A stretch of 64,000 bases of DNA from positions 1 through 64,000 of the forward strand of contig NZ_RSFW01000025.1 of the NCBI RefSeq assembly GCF_003937825.1. Reading direction: 5' to 3'. The notes under the pieces are model-generated. The model saw nothing but the letters and a program-made list of their open reading frames with translations, was not told where the DNA came from and did no database searches. This DNA comes from Mesobacillus subterraneus. Lineage in GTDB: Bacteria > Bacillota > Bacilli > Bacillales > Cytobacillaceae. The position numbers were made by a program, and so were the translations under genes. Position 1 is the stretch's first letter. Every line of letters starts with the position of its first letter. This document shows positions 1-9,048 of the stretch, piece by piece.

Positions 1-374
1 GAATGCAGGACCAGATGCCGATGATGCCGCAGGTAGGGGGAATGCAGGACCAAATGCCAATGATGCCGCAGGTGGGCGGAATGCAGGATCAAATGCCGAT
101 GATGCCGCAGGTAGGGGGAATGCAAAGCCAGATGCCTAAGCAGGGAGTTAAAGGTGCTGGCACAGATTGCGGCTGTGGCGGATCAATGGGAAGCCCTTAT
201 GGTGTAATGGGAGCGGGAATGCACCACCCTCACCATTACCTCCACCACGGATATCCGGGAGCGCCGGGAATGCATGTTCAGCCGCAGTTCGGTATGGGGC
301 CACAAGGCTTTATGAACCCTTATGCAGGGGGGGCCAATGGGCGGAGGCTATGGAATGCCGATGCCACGCTTTGA
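1..374 (+). CDS. safA: SafA-like spore coat morphogenetic protein, C-terminal part (5' end outside window)
   Basis: Only the 3' end is present. The visible part starts with three 13-residue tandem repeats (39 bp units at 3-41, 42-80, 81-119; pattern MQDQMPMMPQVGG) and continues as a Met/Pro/Gly/His-rich low-complexity tail. Such tails are typical of SafA/SpoVID-partner coat proteins, whose N-terminal LysM domain would lie upstream. SafA organises the inner coat on the forespore. The literal frame ends at TGA 372-374 with an unnatural tail. One G fewer in the G7 run at 327-333 would give a Gly/Met/Pro-rich tail ending in an acidic segment at TAA 394-396. The gene therefore looks frameshifted or misassembled. 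The identity rests on composition and on the ruvA-side context. Confidence 0.6.
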   Translation, partial: MQDQMPMMPQVGGMQDQMPMMPQVGGMQDQMPMMPQVGGMQSQMPKQGVKGAGTDCGCGGSMGSPYGVMGAGMHHPHHYLHHGYPGAPGMHVQPQFGMGPQGFMNPYAGGANGRRLWNADATL

Positions 375-376
375 AG

Positions 377-1363
377 ATGAAAGCGATGAATATTAACATC
401 AAGAGAGGTGGAGACGATTTCTTTTTCAATCGTCTCTTCTCTTATTTAAACAGCGAACTTGAAGAAGATATCCAGGGGTTGACCAAGCTGCGAGGCAATG
501 TCTATCTTGTGCAAACCCCTAATTCCCGATTTATTTTAAAAGGCTATAAAGATTTACGAAAGCTGAAAATCCAGGAAGCCTTTACTTCATCATTGCATAA
601 ATCGGGCTTTCGCCATTCATATCGGTTCAATTCAACCCAAATTGCACCGCTAAAATTCCATGATTTGTACTATGGCTGCATAGAGTATATTGAACCAGCC
701 GAGAAAAGCTTTCACTATGCCAACCCTTCTGACAGGAATGAGGGAGTTGAACTGCTCAATACATTCCATGACATCACAACCGGGATGATTCCGTCCTATG
801 CTGGTCTCATTCCGAAAGTGGACCTGGAGAGGAAATGGCACCAAAGGCTGGGTGAATTCGCGAATAACCAAACTGCAATTAGCCATTATGTACACAAGGA
901 TTTCATAAAAGAACTGCTGCAATGGGCGGAATTTTCATTAGAAGAGTTTAGAAGCCATAACAGACTCCTGGAGCACGGACGGCCAGCCATCCTGCATGGA
1001 GATGTTGCCCACCATAATTTTTTGAGGTCAATTGATGGGAATTTGTATTTAATTGATTTCGATTTGATCAGCACAGGATCAAGAGCAAGTGATTTGCTTC
1101 AATATGCAAACCGGATCCTGCCTTTCTTAAATTGGGACTTTGAGTCGCTCACAAAAATAAACCATTTAAATAACTGGCTGGAAAATAAAGCATTTCTTTA
1201 CGGACTGATATACCCTGCTGATATCCTCAGGGAGTGGAACAGGATTCTCAGGGAAAGTAACCATATAAATCCCTACCGATTAACGCCGATCGTAGAGATG
1301 ACAGTCAGCCAGTTTCAGCAGAGGAGACAATTCCTGGAACAAGTAAAATCAAGACTGAAGTAA
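377..1363 (+). CDS. CotS-like phosphotransferase-fold spore coat protein
   Basis: 328-residue protein of the aminoglycoside phosphotransferase/kinase-like fold that includes the Bacillus coat proteins CotS, YsxE and YutH. The Brenner-type catalytic motif is visible as HGDVAHHNF around residues 218-226, followed by the metal-binding LIDFD motif about 15 residues later. The start is uncertain. ATG 377 and ATG 386 both lie inside the restored end of the upstream safA-like gene (stop 394-396), which suggests translational coupling, and neither has a strong ribosome site. The open frame extends upstream to 167, but that part overlaps safA and is not coding-like. Its neighbours suggest a spore coat or cortex role; substrate and activity are unknown. 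Confidence 0.72.
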   Translation: MKAMNINIKRGGDDFFFNRLFSYLNSELEEDIQGLTKLRGNVYLVQTPNSRFILKGYKDLRKLKIQEAFTSSLHKSGFRHSYRFNSTQIAPLKFHDLYYGCIEYIEPAEKSFHYANPSDRNEGVELLNTFHDITTGMIPSYAGLIPKVDLERKWHQRLGEFANNQTAISHYVHKDFIKELLQWAEFSLEEFRSHNRLLEHGRPAILHGDVAHHNFLRSIDGNLYLIDFDLISTGSRASDLLQYANRILPFLNWDFESLTKINHLNNWLENKAFLYGLIYPADILREWNRILRESNHINPYRLTPIVEMTVSQFQQRRQFLEQVKSRLK

Positions 1364-1411
1364 TGAAATGAGGAGCACAAGTTGGACGTATCTGTCAGAA
1401 TGAAAAGTCTG

Positions 1412-1473
1412 CCCCATCCGCAATCTAATAATGAGCATGTAGAATGCTCATTATTGCAAGGATGGGGGTTTTT
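1412..1473 (+). terminator. Long terminator between the phosphotransferase gene and the coxA-like gene
   Basis: Outer stem CCCCATCC (1412-1419) pairs with GGATGGGG (1460-1467). Inner stem AATAATGAGCAT (1427-1438) pairs perfectly with ATGCTCATTATT (1444-1455). Five T follow. The 3' outer arm is also the only ribosome-site-like sequence for the TTG at 1477. Confidence 0.8.
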
Positions 1474-1476
1474 CGT

Positions 1477-2136
1477 TTGGATAAAAGAAAGCTGCTGCTT
1501 CCATTTGCCACCTTGTTCGTGATAGGGCTGACTGGTTGTAATGGAAATAATGAAAATGCTATTCAGGACCGGAATACCAATCCTGCGCAGCCAATCGGCT
1601 ATTATTCGAATGAAAAGGGAAATGAGATTGACGGGATGGACGACAGAGAAGGGCCTCTGACTGAAATCCTTGACCATAATTTTGGCAAAGAGGGAAGAGT
1701 TGCCGGGGAACGGAAACGGATGATGCTTCAATCAAGGGATGAAAACGGCAATCCTCCGAATCCGACTGTTCCTCGCTCAGATCATGACCATAACTTCTTC
1801 CAGAGGGATAATAAATACAGCCGTGGTGACTTAAACTATCATGGACATCTGAATGAGCATAGAGGCAGCGGCAAAGCTGGCATATACTCAAACAATGAGC
1901 AAGACAACAGATTGGGCAGGAAAGTGGGTCTTGCCGCAGAGTCAGTCGATAATGTCGACAAGGTACGATCCGTTCTTTTCGGACAGGATGTAGAGATCGC
2001 AGTCACCTATAAAGATCAATCCTTGAAAAAAACAAACCAACAGGCAAATCAGGAAAGCGGTCCAGCCATATCTCGAAGGCAGGGAGCTGCGCATTCTGGA
2101 GGACGAAGGGACCTTCAGCAGATCAAGGACCATTGA
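1477..2136 (+). CDS. coxA: YhcN/YlaJ-family spore lipoprotein (CoxA-like), apparent C-terminal frameshift
   Basis: Lipoprotein: Lys/Arg-rich start, hydrophobic segment and lipobox LTGC with the lipidated Cys at about residue 21. The YhcN/YlaJ-type segment follows (VDNVDKVRSVLFGQDVEIAV). Family members such as CoxA/YrbB and YhcN are spore cortex or inner-membrane lipoproteins made in the forespore. TTG 1477 is chosen because GGATGGGGG lies 8 bases upstream and the signal peptide then has a normal length. The literal frame ends at 2136 with a Gln/Ser/Gly-rich tail unlike the family. Shifting one frame after the A7 run at 2026-2032 restores a family-like end (RKAVQPYLEGRELRILEDEG) with stop TGA 2186-2188. 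Either a real frameshift or one excess base in the assembly. Confidence 0.75.
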   Translation: MDKRKLLLPFATLFVIGLTGCNGNNENAIQDRNTNPAQPIGYYSNEKGNEIDGMDDREGPLTEILDHNFGKEGRVAGERKRMMLQSRDENGNPPNPTVPRSDHDHNFFQRDNKYSRGDLNYHGHLNEHRGSGKAGIYSNNEQDNRLGRKVGLAAESVDNVDKVRSVLFGQDVEIAVTYKDQSLKKTNQQANQESGPAISRRQGAAHSGGRRDLQQIKDH

Positions 2137-2194
2137 TTATGACAGAAGAAACGGAAACCCAAGGGAAAGTCTCAACTTCAATCAATGATTGCTA

Positions 2195-2228
2195 AGAAGG
2201 CAAAGGGATTCTTTGCCTTCTGTTTTTT
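2195..2228 (+). terminator. Terminator after the coxA-like gene
   Basis: Perfect 11-bp stem AGAAGGCAAAG (2195-2205) with CTTTGCCTTCT (2211-2221), then GTTTTTT. It lies just past the restored stop at 2188, which supports 2188 as the true gene end. Confidence 0.88.
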
Positions 2229-2361
2229 ATGGCTAATTTTTGACGGTCCTTTTTAAAAAGGATAAATAAGATCTTTTTGGCTAAACTATTATTGGAAAAG
2301 ATATTAACCTATCATGGAAAAACGAAATCATTTCCATGCAAAAGAAGAGAGGTGGACAGCA

Positions 2362-2922
2362 ATGGCTTCCAATTATATATTAAAAGCACTAAAATCAGCT
2401 GTATTGCTCACGGTCATTCTCTCGATCAGCAGTATGATGCTTCAGCCTGCCCATGCTTTTGCTGAGAAGCCTGAAGCAAGAGTCCATGAAATCAATCAAC
2501 CTCTTGAAGTCACAATCATCCTGCAAAGAGTCTATCTAGATGGTGAAATGAGTGAGGAAAGGGTTAACGAAACCATCTGGTCGATGGAGGACTTCTGGGC
2601 AAAATATGAAAAGTGGCAAATTGTCGATATGGAAGCAGATAAAGCCGTTTTCAGGCAGGATGTAGATGATATTTCGCCATTGCTAAAGGCAAATGGATAT
2701 TTCGGTGTGTCAGATGATGGAGTCCTGACCATTTTTAATGGAAGGCCGGATGGATCGAACATCATCCAATCGTTTTTTCAAATCGACCTAGGAAAACTCG
2801 AAAGCATTAAGCGAGACCAATTAAAAAAAGGGATTCCCATTAAAAATAAAAAATGCTACGAAGAAGTGCTGGAAACATTCAAACCATACACAATCCAGGA
2901 TATCAAACAAGAGCCGGGCTGA
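2362..2922 (+). CDS. bofC: BofC, intermembrane-space regulator of the SigK checkpoint
   Basis: 186-residue secreted forespore protein. BofC acts between the two forespore membranes and restrains the SpoIVB signalling protease that triggers pro-SigK processing. The N-terminus has a signal peptide: a Lys-containing start, a hydrophobic stretch of about 20 residues and a likely AHA/FA cleavage. The remainder aligns with the four-strand N-domain and the C-domain of BofC in order and length (B. subtilis about 170 aa). ATG 2362 is chosen over ATG 2314 because AGAGAGGTGG lies just upstream of it. The gene sits between the coxA-like gene and ruvA, as in B. subtilis. Confidence 0.92.
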   Translation: MASNYILKALKSAVLLTVILSISSMMLQPAHAFAEKPEARVHEINQPLEVTIILQRVYLDGEMSEERVNETIWSMEDFWAKYEKWQIVDMEADKAVFRQDVDDISPLLKANGYFGVSDDGVLTIFNGRPDGSNIIQSFFQIDLGKLESIKRDQLKKGIPIKNKKCYEEVLETFKPYTIQDIKQEPG

Positions 2923-2940
2923 CTGGCTCTTATTTGTGTT
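2909..2940 (+). terminator. Terminator overlapping the bofC stop
   Basis: AAGAGCC (2909-2915) pairs with GGCTCTT (2925-2931), followed by ATTTGTGTTTT. The 5' arm lies inside the last bofC codons. Confidence 0.6.
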
Positions 2941-2945
2941 TTATC

Positions 2946-3122
2946 AGGAAGAATGGTTCAAGAAAAATCCGGCATTTGGGATTTTTCATCATTCTATCCA
3001 AAGGAAGAATGGTTCAAGAAAAATCCGGCATTTGGGATTTTTCATCATTCTATCCAAAGGAAGAATGGTTCAAGAAAAATCCAGCATTTAGGATTTTTCA
3101 TCATTCTTCCAAGAGGAAGAAT
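2946..3122. repeat. Tandem 56-bp palindromic repeat, three units plus a fragment
   Basis: Units begin with GAAGAATGG at 2948, 3004 and 3060; a fourth partial unit starts at 3116, exactly in register. The first two are essentially identical and the third diverged. Inside each unit GAAAAATCC pairs with GGATTTTTC about 8 bases later, flanked by GAATG and CATTC, so each unit can fold into an imperfect hairpin. The open frames across it have no separate ribosome sites and the 56-bp period is not a multiple of three, so it is unlikely to be coding. Confidence 0.88.
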
Positions 3123-3268
3123 TCGCTCATGGAAAACAAAAATGAACCGCCTACCTTAAAAGTACCTTTAAAAATTGATCATACGTTCGCCTTTTCGGAT
3201 ATTTTTATACATACCTTTAAATAGAGTATGTTAAAATGAGTTACAGCAAAGCAGAGGGGCGAATATTA

Positions 3269-3877
3269 GTGTATGAATTCATCAAAGGCACCGTCGATTT
3301 TGTCGGGCCTGAATATATAGTAATTGAAAACAGCGGGATCGGATATCAGGTCATGACACCCAATCCGTTTGTATTCACAAAGGAAGCAGGCAAAGAAATC
3401 CGTATCTATACATATCATTATGTCCGTGAAGATCTTATGGCATTGTATGGCTTCAGGACAAGGGAGGAAAAAGCGCTCTTCACGAGGCTGCTGAATGTTT
3501 CTGGTATCGGGCCTAAAGGGGCACTTGCGATCCTGGCTTCTGGGGAACCCGAACAAGTAGTGCAGGCAATTGAAAATGAAGATGAGTCCTTCCTTGTCAA
3601 GTTCCCGGGAGTCGGCAAGAAGACAGCAAGGCAGATGATCCTCGATTTGAAAGGGAAGCTGCATGACTTGGTTCCTGACTTCTTCCCTAACTTATTTAAC
3701 ACCGATGAAGTGGCTGCTGCAGTCAGCCATTCAACAGAGTTTGATGAGGCGGTTCTGGCACTGAAGGCACTTGGCTATTCGGAGAAAGAAATCCGCAAGA
3801 TCACACCTGATCTGAAAAAAGAACAATTGTCCACAGATCAATATATCAAGAAGGCATTACAGAAGCTCTTGAGATAA
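3269..3877 (+). CDS. ruvA: Holliday junction branch migration protein RuvA
   Basis: 202 residues, the normal RuvA length (B. subtilis 201). RuvA tetramers bind the four-way junction and load RuvB hexamers for branch migration. The N-terminal OB-fold begins [19 protein letters not shown]; two helix-hairpin-helix motifs follow ([13 protein letters not shown] and [13 protein letters not shown]); the C-terminal domain III contacts RuvB. The start is GTG 3269: AGAGGGGCG lies 7 bases upstream and the alternative ATG at 3236 would add a non-conserved tail. ruvB follows 49 bases downstream, forming a ruvAB operon. Confidence 0.96.
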   Translation: MYEFIKGTVDFVGPEYIVIENSGIGYQVMTPNPFVFTKEAGKEIRIYTYHYVREDLMALYGFRTREEKALFTRLLNVSGIGPKGALAILASGEPEQVVQAIENEDESFLVKFPGVGKKTARQMILDLKGKLHDLVPDFFPNLFNTDEVAAAVSHSTEFDEAVLALKALGYSEKEIRKITPDLKKEQLSTDQYIKKALQKLLR

Positions 3878-3926
3878 GGACCTTCTTAGTTTCAGCAATA
3901 TCAAAAAATAAAAGGGTGGGAAACAG

Positions 3927-4928
3927 ATGGAAGAACGAATCATTTCCAGTGAAGCTGGCGACCAGGATCTTTCATTTGAGCAAAGCCTGAGGCCGCAAAC
4001 CCTCAGGCAATACATCGGCCAGGACAAGGTGAAGGCCAATCTCGAAGTCTTTATAGAGGCTGCAAAAATGAGACGTGAAACGTTAGACCATGTCTTGCTG
4101 TATGGACCGCCCGGATTGGGTAAGACGACACTCGCGGCAATCATTGCCAATGAGATGGGCGTCAATCTGAGGACGACCTCGGGTCCTGCCATTGAAAGGC
4201 CTGGAGATCTAGCGGCGATTCTGACTGCTTTGGAGCCAGGTGATGTCTTGTTCATAGATGAGATTCACAGGCTGCCAAGGACGATTGAAGAAGTCCTTTA
4301 TCCAGCCATGGAGGATTTTTGCCTGGATATCGTCATTGGAAAAGGGCCTAGTGCACGCTCGGTCCGCCTTGACCTGCCGCCATTTACGCTTGTTGGTGCC
4401 ACAACCAGGGCAGGTTCTCTCTCTGCACCATTAAGAGACAGGTTTGGAGTATTGAGCCGTTTGGAATACTATAATGAAACACAGCTGACAGACATTGTCG
4501 TCAGGACCGCTGAGTTGCTCGATACAGAGATTGATTGGCTCGCGGCACAGGAACTGGCAAGAAGGTCGAGAGGAACACCAAGGATCGCCAATCGTCTGTT
4601 GAAGCGGGTAAGAGACTTTGCTCAGGTGCGCGGCAATGGGGCAATCGAGGAATCGCTTGCAAAAGAAGCGTTGGAGCTTATGCAGGTCGACCGGCTGGGA
4701 CTTGACCATATTGACCATAAATTACTCAAGGGCATTATAGAAAAATACCGCGGTGGTCCCGTAGGACTAGAGACGATAGCTGCAACCATAGGGGAAGAAT
4801 CCCAGACAATAGAAGATGTATATGAACCATATCTTTTACAGATCGGGTTTTTGCAAAGGACTCCAAGGGGAAGAATAGTAACGGAAGCAGTATACCGACA
4901 TTTCCAGATGGAGGTGCCTGAGAGATGA
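3927..4928 (+). CDS. ruvB: Holliday junction branch migration DNA helicase RuvB
   Basis: 333-residue AAA+ motor that drives branch migration with RuvA. Walker [10 protein letters not shown] (near residue 58), Walker B LFIDEIHR, sensor 1 GATTRAG and arginine-finger region RDRFG are all visible, followed by the C-terminal winged helix (RTPRGRIVT). GGGTGGGAAACAG precedes ATG 3927. The last codons overlap the start of the DUF2905 gene by 4 bases (ATGA), indicating translational coupling. Confidence 0.98.
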   Translation: MEERIISSEAGDQDLSFEQSLRPQTLRQYIGQDKVKANLEVFIEAAKMRRETLDHVLLYGPPGLGKTTLAAIIANEMGVNLRTTSGPAIERPGDLAAILTALEPGDVLFIDEIHRLPRTIEEVLYPAMEDFCLDIVIGKGPSARSVRLDLPPFTLVGATTRAGSLSAPLRDRFGVLSRLEYYNETQLTDIVVRTAELLDTEIDWLAAQELARRSRGTPRIANRLLKRVRDFAQVRGNGAIEESLAKEALELMQVDRLGLDHIDHKLLKGIIEKYRGGPVGLETIAATIGEESQTIEDVYEPYLLQIGFLQRTPRGRIVTEAVYRHFQMEVPER

Positions 4929-5131
4929 CAGGTGCAGCGAAGTTTGTCATGATTGCGGGAGCAGTGATTTTCATCATTGGGTTTCTCATGCAGTTCATCA
5001 ATTTAGGAAGACTGCCAGGAGATATTGTCATAAAAAAGGGCAATACGACCTTTTACTTCCCGATCGTAACATCCATCGTGGCAAGTATTGTTCTATCAGC
5101 GATATTTTATTTTATTGGACGATTCCGATGA
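4925..5131 (+). CDS. DUF2905 small membrane protein
   Basis: 68-residue protein with two hydrophobic helices (about 6-24 and 45-64) separated by the conserved GRLPGDI segment, matching the DUF2905 family. That family is usually encoded directly after ruvB or before queA in Firmicutes. Function unknown. Its ATG overlaps the ruvB stop by 4 bases, so it is probably co-translated with ruvB. The conserved link may reflect operon position rather than a shared process. Confidence 0.88.
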   Translation: MTGAAKFVMIAGAVIFIIGFLMQFINLGRLPGDIVIKKGNTTFYFPIVTSIVASIVLSAIFYFIGRFR

Positions 5132-5176
5132 TGTCGGATTGTCTGTATGACGAATTGAAAAAGTAAGGGTGACAAC

Positions 5177-6205
5177 ATGAAAGTAGATTTGTTTGATTTT
5201 CATCTGCCTGAAGAACTCATTGCCCAGACTCCGCTAGAACAAAGAGCGGAAAGCAGGCTGATGGTTCTGGATAAAGAAACAGGCAATATTGATCATGATG
5301 TTTTCAAGAATATTAAAAAGTATCTTAAGCCTGGCGACTGCCTCGTCCTGAATGACACAAAAGTACTTCCGGCAAGGCTGTTTGGCATGAAGGAAGACAC
5401 AGGAGCAAAGATTGAGGTCCTTCTTTTGAAACAGCTTGAGGGAGATGAATGGGAAACCCTCATCAAACCAGCTAAAAGAGTGAAGGAAGGCACGAAAATT
5501 GTATTCGGAGATGGTCTTCTGACAGCGGAATGCACAGGGGAAGCAGAGCATGGCGGCCGTAACCTCAAGTTTTCTTACGATGGGATTTTTTACGAGGTGC
5601 TTGAGCAGCTTGGGGAAATGCCGCTTCCTCCTTATATCAAGGAACAGCTTGAGGACAAAGACCGCTACCAGACAGTGTTCGCGAGAGAACGGGGGTCTGC
5701 GGCAGCACCGACGGCCGGGTTGCATTTTACCGAAGAACTGCTTGAAGAAATAAAAGGATTGGGCATCCATATTGCCTTCATTACCCTCCATGTAGGCCTT
5801 GGAACATTCAGGCCTGTCAGCGTCGATTCAATCGAGGAGCATGACATGCATTCTGAATTCTACCAGGTGACGGAAGGTACTGCGCTGCTGTTGAATTCTG
5901 TCCGTGAACAAGGCGGGCGAATCATTACGGTGGGGACCACTTCGACAAGAACCCTGGAAACCATTGCGACAGCGAATGACGGTAAATTTGTCGCCGAAAA
6001 TGGCTGGACGAATATCTTCATTTATCCCGGCTATGAATTTAAGGCAATTGACGGAATGATCACCAATTTCCACCTGCCAAAGTCGACCCTGATCATGCTG
6101 GTGAGTGCTTTGGCCGGAAGGGAAAATGTCCTGAATGCCTATAATAAGGCAGTAGAGGAAAGATACCGGTTTTTCAGCTTCGGTGATGCGATGCTAATAC
6201 TATAA
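5177..6205 (+). CDS. queA: S-adenosylmethionine:tRNA ribosyltransferase-isomerase QueA
   Basis: 342 residues, full family length. QueA transfers the ribosyl part of SAM to preQ1 at tRNA position 34, making epoxyqueuosine. Family hallmarks: N-terminal [31 protein letters not shown], the [14 protein letters not shown] motif, and the C-terminal [32 protein letters not shown] precedes ATG 5177. It lies directly upstream of tgt, so the last two shared steps of queuosine synthesis are encoded together; the preQ1-making genes queCDEF are not in this window. Confidence 0.97.
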   Translation: MKVDLFDFHLPEELIAQTPLEQRAESRLMVLDKETGNIDHDVFKNIKKYLKPGDCLVLNDTKVLPARLFGMKEDTGAKIEVLLLKQLEGDEWETLIKPAKRVKEGTKIVFGDGLLTAECTGEAEHGGRNLKFSYDGIFYEVLEQLGEMPLPPYIKEQLEDKDRYQTVFARERGSAAAPTAGLHFTEELLEEIKGLGIHIAFITLHVGLGTFRPVSVDSIEEHDMHSEFYQVTEGTALLLNSVREQGGRIITVGTTSTRTLETIATANDGKFVAENGWTNIFIYPGYEFKAIDGMITNFHLPKSTLIMLVSALAGRENVLNAYNKAVEERYRFFSFGDAMLIL

Positions 6206-6252
6206 ATGGGCAACATTTTATAAATGAATGAGGACATCTGGAAGGAGCTTGA

Positions 6253-7395
<1,143 letters not shown>

Positions 7396-7469
7396 ATAAA
7401 CTGCTTTAAAACAGGGTGATTTCTTTAACTTAAAAGAAAGCCTTTAACTAATGAAAGGAGGGGAAATGA

Positions 7470-7754
7470 ATGGAAGGTTTAGTGGGTACAGTATTCCCAT
7501 TGCTGCTTATGTTTGTATTGTTCTACTTTTTACTGATCCGCCCTCAACAAAAGAGGCAAAAAGCGGTTCAGCAAATGCAAAGCGACCTTAGAAAAGGTGA
7601 CAGAGTAGTCACGATTGGTGGTTTGCATGGAACAGTCGATGCACTTGATGAAGGCACAGTTGTCATCAAATGCGGAGACGGAAGCCGTCTTACATATGAT
7701 CGCGCTGCAATCCGTGATGTTAGAGAATCTGCAGGCGACATGCTTGCGAAATAA
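7470..7754 (+). CDS. yajC: Preprotein translocase subunit YajC
   Basis: 94-residue Sec accessory protein. An N-terminal transmembrane helix (about residues 5-21) ends in the conserved FLLIRPQQKRQK segment and is followed by a small cytoplasmic beta domain (GDRVVTIGGLHGTV). YajC associates with SecDF at the translocon; secDF is about 3.6 kb downstream here. A strong site, AAAGGAGGGGAAATGA, precedes ATG 7470. Confidence 0.95.
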   Translation: MEGLVGTVFPLLLMFVLFYFLLIRPQQKRQKAVQQMQSDLRKGDRVVTIGGLHGTVDALDEGTVVIKCGDGSRLTYDRAAIRDVRESAGDMLAK

Positions 7755-7756
7755 TG

Positions 7757-7791
7757 AAAAAGGGAGCGGATTTCAGGTCCGCTCCTTTTTT
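7757..7791. terminator. Bidirectional terminator between yajC and the TIGR04086 gene
   Basis: GGAGCGGA (7763-7770) pairs with TCCGCTCC (7778-7785), with A-rich sequence on the left and T6 on the right, so it can serve both convergent genes. Confidence 0.9.
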
Positions 7792-8176
7792 ATGCCTTAG
7801 ATGGGCTTCCTGCGATATTCACGCCGAGGATTCCGCCCATCATCGCTGTGATGATGTAGCAAATATGGTAGATGATCTGCTCGAAGCTGAATAAGCTGTC
7901 ATAGCCGAGGTACTGGAATAAAAAGATAATGACCGTATATACCAGGCCCGTTGCCCCCCCAATCATCCACCCTTTTTCCTTTCCGTTCCCTCCTGTAATG
8001 AACCCGCCGATGAAGATTGATAAGAATGAAATGGATGTCATGACGTATTGAAGCGAAGATTCTTGGACAGACGTGAATTTTAAAAGAAGAGAAAATATCA
8101 AACTGCTCACGATTGCCAATAAAAAGATTGCAATCACGCCGTAAAGCACAGCCCTGCTTAAATTCCTGGATTCCAT
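7790..8176 (-). CDS. TIGR04086 family membrane protein (YrzE-like)
   Basis: 128-residue polytopic membrane protein with four hydrophobic segments (about 12-34, 42-60, 69-88, 100-121) and a short GGNGKEKGW loop, matching the TIGR04086/YrzE family encoded next to yajC in Bacillus. Function unknown. Ribosome site AGAGGAGAGGGG lies upstream of ATG 8176. It is transcribed against the yajC operon and divergently from the DUF421 gene. Confidence 0.85.
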   Translation of the reverse strand: MESRNLSRAVLYGVIAIFLLAIVSSLIFSLLLKFTSVQESSLQYVMTSISFLSIFIGGFITGGNGKEKGWMIGGATGLVYTVIIFLFQYLGYDSLFSFEQIIYHICYIITAMMGGILGVNIAGSPSKA

Positions 8177-8365
8177 TAACCCCTCTCCTCTCTGATCTGA
8201 TTCCCTGTATCCGGGAAATGCCTAGTACAAGCATATTCGGTCAGGTGGACAAATAGAATCAGATTTTATACTTATGTGGGGGCAAAAAAATGCTGATTCT
8301 GTAAGTATTTTTTTAACTCCTGGTTAAAGACTATAGATGAATGGAGTTTGAAGGGCGGGGGAAAA

Positions 8366-9019
8366 GTGGAAGAATATTTAATTATTATTCTGAGGACTTT
8401 GTTCCTTTATTTATTGATCCTCTTGATTTTCCGTCTGATGGGAAAAAGGGAGATCGGTGAATTGAGCATTCTGGATTTGGTTGTCTATATCATGATTGCT
8501 GAAATGGCATCCTTGTCTATAGAAAACACGAAAGATCCCTTGATCAATACTCTTCTCCCGATCAGTGTGCTTGTCATCATCCAAATCGCACTGGCATTCC
8601 TTTCGCTGAAAAGCAAAAAGTTCAGGGATATCGTGGATGGGAAACCAACGATCATCATCAATAACGGGAAAATCGACGAGAAGGCAATGAGAAGCCAACG
8701 GTATAATTTTGATGACTTGCTGCTGCAATTGCGGGAAAAGGACGTTGGCAATATTGCGGATGTTGAATATGCGATTCTCGAACCTTCTGGGACCTTGTCG
8801 ATCTTCCAAAAAAATCAGGAAAGCCAGCAGGACAACAGCAGTCTTGCTTTGCCTCTGATTATTGATGGTGAAATCCAGGAAGACAATTTGACCATGATCG
8901 GCAAATCGAAGCCATGGCTGCTGAAACAATTGGAAAAAAAAGGTTATCACGATCCGGGAGAACTATCTTTTTGCAGTTATGAAAAGGGCCAGTTTTATAT
9001 TGATTTACAGAATGAATGA
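8366..9019 (+). CDS. DUF421 membrane protein (YrbG/YetF type)
   Basis: 217 residues. Three N-terminal hydrophobic helices are followed by the characteristic MGKREIGELSILDLVVYIMIAEMA motif region and a cytoplasmic double beta-barrel-like domain (VDGKPTIIINNGKI; YNFDDLLLQLREKDV) of the YetF/YrbG family. B. subtilis has several such proteins, some under sporulation control; biochemical role unknown. GTG 8366 is preferred over TTG 8348 because AAGGGCGGGGG lies 4-15 bases before it. Confidence 0.88.
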   Translation: MEEYLIIILRTLFLYLLILLIFRLMGKREIGELSILDLVVYIMIAEMASLSIENTKDPLINTLLPISVLVIIQIALAFLSLKSKKFRDIVDGKPTIIINNGKIDEKAMRSQRYNFDDLLLQLREKDVGNIADVEYAILEPSGTLSIFQKNQESQQDNSSLALPLIIDGEIQEDNLTMIGKSKPWLLKQLEKKGYHDPGELSFCSYEKGQFYIDLQNE

Positions 9020-9021
9020 AA

Positions 9022-9048
9022 AACGTGGAAGGAGCTTCCACGTTTTTT
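9022..9048. terminator. Terminator between the DUF421 gene and spoVB
   Basis: ACGTGGAAG (9023-9031) pairs with CTTCCACGT (9035-9043), then T6. The genes are convergent, and the final spoVB codons begin at 9047. Confidence 0.85.

Noticed and set aside
167-376. N-terminal extension of the phosphotransferase gene
   Set aside because: It lies wholly inside the safA-like frame and its translation lacks family character; the conserved part begins after 377.
2946-3122. CRISPR array
   Set aside because: Units are directly adjacent with no unique spacers, and no cas genes are in the window.
2853-3224. Two overlapping open frames across the 56-bp repeat array
   Set aside because: They arise from the tandem repeat, have no separate ribosome site, and the 56-bp period shifts frame each unit.
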